Below, piece by piece: positions 26,801-35,800 of a stretch of DNA of 64,000 nt. The stretch lies in the NCBI RefSeq assembly GCF_030435805.1, contig NC_081291.1, positions 13,043,001-13,107,000 on the forward strand, written 5' to 3'. Position 1 is the first letter of the stretch, and every line of letters begins with the position of its first letter. The translations under genes and the position numbers were made by a program. Below the pieces are notes generated by a model that worked only from the letters and a program-made list of their open reading frames with translations, made no database searches and was not told the origin of the DNA. The DNA comes from Mustela lutreola (lineage: Eukaryota > Chordata > Mammalia > Carnivora > Mustelidae).

Positions 26801-29800
26801 CAGACATGACCGGAAAATCTGGACATTTTCCGTTAACAGCGATCATAAAATATTTATGTGCATAATGTATTTTTATGAGAAAATGGGGTAGACAGAAGGA
26901 CTCTAAACAGGCTGACCTGCCTTTGGGCAAGGAAGTTTAATCTTTGTGAGCTTCAGATTTTGTTTTGGTTTTTTTTTTTTTGAGATATTAATTTGTTTGA
27001 GGTAGATTAAGCGCGGGCGGGGGTGGGGGGAGTGGAGGAGGGGGGGCAATAAGCAGGGGGAGATTCAGAGGGAGAGGGAGAGGGAGAAGCAGACTCCCCA
27101 CTGAGCAGGGAGCCGGACACAGGGCTCACACCGGACACAGGGCTCACATCGCAACACCAGGACCTGAGCCCAAGCCGGAAGCTTAAATGCTTAACCTACT
27201 GAGCCCCCCAGCCCCCCTCCCTCCCCGAGCCTTAGTTGTTGTTTTTGTTTTTCAAGATCTTATTTATTTATTTGATGGAGACACAGAGAGAGAACATGAG
27301 CAGAGAGGGGGAGAAGCAGATTCCCCACTGAGCAGGGAGACGGGATCCCAGGACCCTCAGATCAAGACCTGAGCAGAAGGGAGATGCTTAAATGACTAAG
27401 CCACCTAGGAGCCCGCCTCCGTTTTTTTATTTGCAAAATGGAAGCCCGTTTACTGATTTCCTAGGGTTTAGACATAATCTAAGATTGCATTTGTAAGGCC
27501 CCTGGCAATGGCCCAACTTCTCTTTTTCCCTTCAACCTCACAAGCCTTAGCAAGCTGCTCTCATGTCAAAGAGGAGAGCTGAGGCATCACGGGGAAGTGT
27601 TCTAACAGTGACACAATGGGTTTAACTAAAATGCAACTGAGGGCGCCTGGGTGGCTCAGTTGGTTAAGCAATTGCCTTCAGCTCAGGTCACGATCCTGAA
27701 GTCCTGGGACTGAGTCCCTTGTGGGGATCCCATCTCCACGGGGAGTCTGCTTCTCCCTCTGACCTTCTCACCTCTCATGCTCTCTCTCACTGTCTCTCTC
27801 TCTCTCTCAAATAAATAGATAAAATCTTAAAAAAAAATGCAACTGAATTAAAAGCAAAAATAATACAGATAATTTACTTGGCTTTTCTTTTTTCCTCCAA
27901 AGTAAGTTGCTTCACAATTCAGATGTAGAAGACACGTTATATATAATTAGAAAATGGGGTTTCTAGCTAGTGTTTGTAGTGATTTTGTTTACCAAACCCA
28001 ACTAAATGAAATACTTGTGAAAGCATCTCTGATTCCACAGGTAATATATATATATTTTTTGCCAGATATCTCTGCCATCCCATTTTAAGAGAATAATAAT
28101 AACCCAAACCAAGCCACTTTGATTTCCTTTTTAATCAAAATAAAGACTTTCTCCATCCCAGATTTTAAATTCAAGAGTAAATGGGAGGCATGGCAGAGGA
28201 GAAAGAAGTGGGGAGAGGTTGGGGACTGTGCAGTTGGTGGAAACTGGGTCTATGTAATTCTGTGGCCTTGGAAAAGTCTCCTTACCCTCTAAAGACAAGG
28301 CAGGAATACATCCAAATCCAATAAATAATCTAATATATCTATTCTCTCTATTTCTTTTTTGTTTTAAAAGATTATATTTTATATTATTTGACAGAGAGAG
28401 AGTGTGTGTGTGCACAAGCAGGCAGAGCAGGAGAGGGAGAAGCAGGCTTCCTGCTTAGCAGGGGATGCAGGATCCCAGGCCCCTGGGATCATGACCTGAG
28501 CCCAAGCCAGACGCTTAACCGACTGAGCCACCCAGGCACCCCTATTCTCTCTACTTCTGTGTCACACTATGACCAGCAGTGTACACAAACGTGAGGACAG
28601 TATAACGGGTGTCTGAAGCCTGCTGCTGATCATGATAAATTCACAGAGAAGCATGGAAAAATGATGACAGAGAAAACCTCTACAAGACATCCACATCACG
28701 AGAAGAGAATTTTAAAAAATGATTCTCCACATTTGAATGATCGATGGATATTCTAAAACCGTATTTCCATTCCTAACTTTTTCTTCACTTTTGAAAACTG
28801 TGGTAAAATATGCATAAAATCTATCACCTTGGGACGCCTGGGTGGCTCAGTTGGTTAAGCAGCTGCCTTCGGCTCAGGTCATGATCCCGGCGTCCTGGGA
28901 TCGAGTCCCACATCGGGCTCCTTGCTCAGCGGGGAGCCTGCCTCTCCCTCTGTCTCTGCCTGCCATTCTGTCTGCCTGTGCTTGCTCTCCCTCTCTCTCT
29001 CTCTCTCTCTGATAAATAAATAAAATCTTTAAAAAAAATCTATCACCTTAACCATTTTTAAGTGTACCTTCCAATGGCATTAAATACCTTCACATCATTT
29101 TGCAGTCATCACCACCATCCACCCCCCAACTCTTTTCACCTTATAAAACTGAAACTCTACACCCATGAATAACCCTCATTCTCACCCGCCCCCATCCCCT
29201 GGCAGCCACCATTCTATGTTCTATCTCTAGAATTTTGACTACTCTAAGGACCCAATAAGTGGAATTGTGTAGTACTTGTCTTTTTTTTTTTTTTTAAGAT
29301 TTTTTATTCATCCATTTGATCACAAGTAGGCAGAGAGGCAGGCAGAGAGAGAGAGAGGAGGAAGCAGGCTCCCTGCTGAGCAGAGAGCCCGATGCGGGAC
29401 TCGATCCCAGAACCCTGAGATCATGACCTGAGCCGAAGGCAGCGGCTTAACCCACTGAGCCACCCAGGCGCCCCAGTACTTGTCTTTTTGTGTCTTATTT
29501 CACTTAGAATAATGTCCTCGAGGTTCATCCATATTGTAGTAGGTGTAGCACTGTCCTCCTTTATGAAGCGAAATAATGTTTCATTGTATGGACACTACAT
29601 TTGTTTATCCACTCATCTGCTGATGGACACTCGAGTCCTCTAGTTTCGGTCTTCTTATTTTTTTTTTTTAATATTTATTCATTTAAGAGAGAGAGAGAGA
29701 GCGCGCATGCGCACATGTAAAAATGGGGGAAGGGACAGAGGAAAAGAGAGAATCCTGAAGCAGACTCCCCACTGAACGAGGAGCCCAAAACAGGGCTCCA

Positions 29801-32800
29801 TCCCAGGGCCCTGCGATCATGACCTGAGCTGAAATCAAAAGTCAGTTACCCCATCAACTGAGCCACCTAGGCACCCCCTTGGTCTTCTTTTTTGAGACTG
29901 TTTTGGCTATTCAAGGTCTCTTGAGATTCCATATGAATTTTAGAATGGGTATTTCCATTTCTGCAAAAAAAAAAAAGTCATTGAAATTTTAATAGGAACT
30001 AGACTGAATCTATATATTGCTGTAGAATCTGTAGATTACTTTGTCTAGTGTAGACATTTTAACACTATTGAGTCTTCCAATCCTATAAACATGGGATATG
30101 TTTTCATTTATTTCTATTTTCTTTAATTTCCTTCAGCAATACTTTGTAGTTATCACTGTACAAGTTTTTCACCCCCTTGCTTAATTCCTAAGTATTTTAC
30201 TATCTTGGATGCTATTATAAATAGAATTGCGTTTGTAATTTCACTTTCAGATTGTTCTTTGTTCATATATAGGATGTAACTGTTTTTTTGTGTGTTGACT
30301 TTGTATCCTGCTACTTTGCTGAATTCATTCATCAGTTCTAATAGATGGTGTGTGTGTATGTGTGTGTGTAATCTCTATGGTCTTCTATGTATAAGATCAT
30401 ATCATCTGCAAATAAAGATCATTTTATTTCTTCCTTTCCAATTTGGATGATTTGTATTTATTTTTCCTGCCTAATTGCTCTGGCTAGAGCTTCTAGTACA
30501 ATGTTGAATAGAAGTGGTAAGAGTGGTCATCCTTGCCTTGTTTCAGATCTTACAGGAAAAGCTTTCTCTTTCACCAGAGTATGTTTTCTGTGGGTTTTTT
30601 TGTAGATGGCTTTTATTATATTGAAGTAGTTTCTTGCTATTCCTAGTTTGTCGACTTTTTATCTTCAAATGATAAAATTTTTGATGATCATGTGTTTTTC
30701 TTTCATTCTGTTGAGGTATCATATAATATTGACTGATTTTCATCAGTCAATATGCTGCTGAATTCTTTTGCGGTATTTTGTCGAGAATTTTTGCATCAGT
30801 GTCCATAAACAGTGTCCATAAACTACTGTTCTGTAGTTTTCTTTTCTTGTAGTGTCTGGTTTGGTGTCAGGATAATGCTGGCTTCACAGAATGAGTTGAG
30901 GAATACACGTTCCCTCTTCAATTTTTTTTTTCGTGAAGTTTGAAAAGGATTAGTATTAGTTCTCCTTTAAATGTTTGGTAGAATTCATGAGAGATTAATC
31001 AGATTCAGGACTTTTCTTTGGAGAGATTGGCTTACTGCTCTCTTTACTATTTACAGGTCTCTCTGGATTTTCTATTTCTTTATGATGGAGTCTTGGCAGG
31101 GTTTGTGTTTCTAGGAATTTGTCCATTTCATCAAGGTAATCCAATTTTGCAGTATACAACTGTTCTTAGCACTATTTTTTAAAAAAGATTTTATTTATTT
31201 GATAGAGACAGAGATCACAAGCAGGCAGAGAGGCAGGCAGAGAGAGCGGGAGCAGACTCCCTGCTGAGCAGAGAGTCCAATGCAGGACTCAATCCCAGGA
31301 CCCCGAGATCATGACCTGAGCTGAAGGCAGCGGCTTAACCCAGAGCCACCCAGGCACCCTGTTCTTAGCACTATCTTATAATTCTTTTTATTTCTGTAGA
31401 ATTGGTAGTAACAACCCATTTCTGGTTTTAGTAATTTGAGTCTCCTTTTCCATTTAGCTAAATCCATCACCTAAAGGTTTTGTCAATTTTGTTGATCTTT
31501 TTGGAGAACTTTTGATTTCACTGATTTTCTCTGTTCTTCTAGTCATGATTTCATTTATCTCTGCTCTAACCTTTACCATCCCTGTCCACTTCTCCATTCA
31601 ATTCTACCAGTTTTTGTTTTACATATTTTGATGCTCATTAGGAGTGTAGATGTTTGTAATTGTTACATCCTCTTGCTATATTGACCTTCTTACTAATATG
31701 CAATGTCCTTTGTCGCTTATAACCTTTATGATTTATTTAAACTCTATTTATACTAGTATATAAATATATATTAATATAGCCACTCTGCTTTCTTTTGGGT
31801 GTTATTTGCCTGGAATATCTTTTCCCTTCTGTTTACTTTCAACCTGTTTCTTTGGATCTCAAGTGAGTGTTTTGTAGAATGCATATGGTTGGCTCATGGT
31901 TTGTTTTTTTTTTTTTTTTTTTTTTTTAAGACTTCTTATGTATTTATTTGACAGAGAGAGAAATAATAAGTAGGCAGAAGTAGGCAGAGAGACAGGCAGA
32001 GAGCTCCCTGCTGAGCAGAGAGACCGATACGAGGGCTTGATCCCTGGGATCATGGCCTGAGCTGAAGGCAGAGACTTAACCCACTGAGCCACCCAGGTGC
32101 CGCAGATGAAGAAGCAGGCTCCCCACTGAGCGAGGAGCCTGTTGTGGGACTCAATCCCAGGATCCTGGGGTCATGATCTGAACCAAAGGCAGATGCTTAA
32201 CCAGCTGAGCCACCCAGGGCCCCTCTGGCTTTTGTGTTTTTATCCATTCTGCCAATCCCTGTCTTTTAACTGGAGATTTTCATCCATTTGCATTTAATTA
32301 CTGATAAGAAGGGACTCACTTCTGTCACTCTATTTGTTTTCTATATGCCCTACAGCTTTTTGTTCCTCATTTCCTTCAATGCTGTCTTCTCTTTAGTTGA
32401 GTTTTTGTAGGGAAATGTTTAAATTCCTTTTTAATTTCCTTTTGTGTATATCCTACAGCTATTTCTTTGTGGTTATCATAGGGATTACATTTAACACCCT
32501 AAAGTTATAATGCTCTAATTTGAGTTTATACCAGTTTAACTTCAATAACACACAAAACTGCTGCTCACCTCTTTGCAACTCTGTGATCAGCAGCAGCAAT
32601 CCTCAATGAGAGCTCAGTTTCCTGATATTTGGAGGACAGGGTCCTTTTGGCCCACCATTTCTGTGGCAAGCCGTGTGTAGGCTGCTCCTACACATACACA
32701 TACAAGGCATAGCTGTCTGCCTTGTGGCTTGAAATGGGAGATGGGTATATCCACTCTGCTAAGAGCTGAAATTGACTAAAATTAAACTCCCCATTCTTCC

Positions 32801-35800
32801 CCTGGAAGGAGCAATCTTTCCATAGACTTCAGAGTTTCAAAACAGTTACATCAGATCCTTTTATGATTCTTATCTAGGTAGGGAGATGGATTTCTGAAGT
32901 TTCCTACTCTTTTTCCAGAATCCTCTTCATTCTGAAAGTTTTTTGAATCCATGCCCTTCAGCTATGTCTCGTTCCTATGGCCCAAAGCGGTCCCATCCCA
33001 ATTTTAGCACAACTTTTTATCAATTACTTCTGCTATCAGGAGATATTTAAAGTGCTCCAGGGGCCAGCAGGGGCTAGAGAGGAAACATTTTGGCCTTCCT
33101 ATCATTTTCATGTGTTGAAAACATTATCCTTCAGTTTTTTAAAAATCATTAAAAATGTTAAAACCCATTCTCAGTCCATGGGGCATAACAAACAGAGGCC
33201 AGGGGCTGATGTGGCCCTTGGCCAAGGTCTTCTGAGTCCTGATATATTCCAAGTACCAGGGGCTACATTAATATTAAATAACCAACTTTCTCAAAAGTAT
33301 AAGAGGGGGTACCTGGGGGCTCAGTTGATTAAGTGGCCAACTCTTGATTTCAGCTCAGGTCACGGTCTCAGGGTCCTGGGATTGAGTCCATGTCTGGCTC
33401 CACGCTCAGCAGGGAGTCTGTTTCAGGATTCTCTCTCTCTCTCTCTCTCTGCCCCTCTCCCCAACTCACACACTTTCTCTCTCAAATAAATAAATAATTT
33501 TTTAAAAAGAAGTTACAATAGAGGGATGTCTGGGTGGCTCAGTCAGTTAACCATCTGCCTTCAGCTCGGGTCATGATCTCAGGGTCCTGGGATCGAGTCC
33601 CACATTGGGTTGCCTGCTCAGCAGGGAGTCTGCTTCTCCCTCTGTTTCCTCCCTCCTCCCTGTTCCCTCCCTTCTCCCTCTGCTTGTGTTCCTTCTCTCC
33701 CTGTCTCTTTGTCTGTCAAATTAATTAATTAATTAATACAATAAAATGGTATAGTTGCCTTTTCATATTAATTAGGTTAAACAGTACTAAAAACCTTTGG
33801 TCAGATATACTCAATACTACTATTTTGGAAAAGTCTTAGTCAGGATTTTATGAAGTGGAAGGATTCAAAGTCCCCAGAAATGGTTGTTTTGTACTATCTA
33901 AGCTCACCAAACATAATATAGTACTGGGATTTTCCGTTCAGGTTCTTCTGATCCACGTCTGCAGGGAAGATCTTAACGTAGCCCCCTCCACAGTCCATCT
34001 TCTGCTCGTGTTTTACTGTGTACTGAATGACCAGAGTCTTCCCTTTGTTGCTAAACGGTTTGAATCGTGCAGAGATGGCATAGAATCGGCCATTTTGAGT
34101 GGTTTGCAGACCTTTAAACAAACAAACAAAGAAACAAACAAATATTCATGAAGGACTGGGAATGACACTGTGCTCAGTGCTGCAGGGAATTAAATGGTTG
34201 TCCATTCCCCACCCTCAATAACTTCTGTCACTCTGGAGGCTGAAACATATTTTCACAATAACACACAGGTATACCAGTACCACGCTCTCTGCTGCCACAG
34301 AACTTTCCACGCTCTGTTGCTTTTGTGCTCAATACACCACTGTCATGACCTAAGTTAAAGAGACACTTCAGCTCTAAATGACAAATATGCAACTTAATTA
34401 TGGATGAAAAGTTAATTTTGCTTCATTTTCCAAAGAAACGGTGGGAATATACAATAAAGCTTGTGTAGCAACTTAATTAAAAACAACAACAACAACAGAG
34501 CATCCCACATCTTTTCTTGAATTCTATCTTAAAATAGTTGCTTAAGGGGTGCCTGGGTGGCTCAGTTTTAAGCGGCTGCCTTCAGCTCAGGTCATAATCC
34601 CAGGGTCCTAGGATCAAACCCAGCATCAGACTCTCCGCTCAGCGGGAAGCCTGCTTCTTCCTCTTCCACTCCCTCTGCTTGTGTTCTCTCTCTCACTGTC
34701 TATCTCTCTGTTTCAAATAAAAATATATATATAGTTGCTTAAGACACACCACAGTAGATGGAGGACAGAGCGCTGTCCTGGAAAAAGTGCTTCACTGCAT
34801 GGGATGTGCTGGCCCACAGCTGTCCTCTTTTTACAAAAATACCACCCTTTTGTCACATGAATCATCTCATATTTTATACGTTTAGGTGTTCACTTCAAGA
34901 CTAATCCCCCCCCCCCTTTTCAGTACCATTAGGCTCTATGCCAAATCCTTATCATACACTGGAGTAGAAGACAAAGTTGAAAAGAGGCAGTCTTCCTATA
35001 GCCTAGTCTCCCCTGCTCCACATTCCTGCCCCCGTACCTGCCAACCTTGAGATCCATTATAAATGCCCTTGGCATTTTCATTTTCTATCAATATGTCCAA
35101 GCCTGAACTCATGGCTAACTGCTCACTACCACACTCCTCTCTCTCTCTTCCGTTCTCTGCCCAACCCCCTCTTTCTCAAAGAATTTATAGGCTCACCCCC
35201 ATCCTCTACCCTCTTACCAACCAAGCAATTCCTATGGCTAAGAATCACCACCTCCCTCTCTCTCACCCTCCTCAGCCACCCCCATCATGCCTCACCACTT
35301 CTCATCTCTGTCCAACTAAATTCTATTTATCTTCCCATCCACAACTTGTGTGTGAAGGTCCTGGGAGACCACAGTGAAAGGAGGCAAATTAACCAGTATC
35401 CCCAGTGCCTTGACCATGTGTGCTCTCAGGAGATGTGTGCCAGAGTGAAGGAAACATAGAGCCTCGGGATCCCAGACCGGACAAGAAAAAAAAAACACCA
35501 CGGAGGAAAACACAAATGACTCTAAGCGGACACCCTTATCCTTGGATAAGCCTGATGGAACCACCTGCTAATTTCACTCTACTTTTGACCTTGGGCTGGA
35601 TTTTTTTTAAAAAAAGATTTTATTTATTTATTTGTCAGAGAGAGAGAGAGAGATTGAGAGAGCGAGCACGCACAAGCAGGCAGAGTGGCAGGCAGAGGCA
35701 GAGAGAGACTAGATCTCAGAGGCCCTGGGATCATGACCTGAGCCGAAGGCAGCAGCTTAACCGACTGAGCCACCCAGGTGTCCCTTGGCTGAATTTTGAT

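Larger units (their letters stand above)
28795..32600 (-). mobile_element. L1, 5'-truncated, same orientation as CALR3, with nested SINEs
   Basis: Read on the minus strand this is L1M-type ORF2 sequence and a long 3' UTR, ending near 28795. Plus-strand landmarks are 'cctgctactttgctgaattc', 'ctctggctagagcttctag' and 'aagtgtaccttccaatgg'. The reading frame is broken many times. CAN-SINEs at 28831, 29281, 29658, 31174 and 31904-32224 interrupt it. Confidence 0.8.

Noticed and set aside
32977-33489. A 170-codon plus-strand open frame in CALR3 intron 3.
   Set aside because: Its second half is a translated CAN-SINE and the first half has no recognisable similarity.
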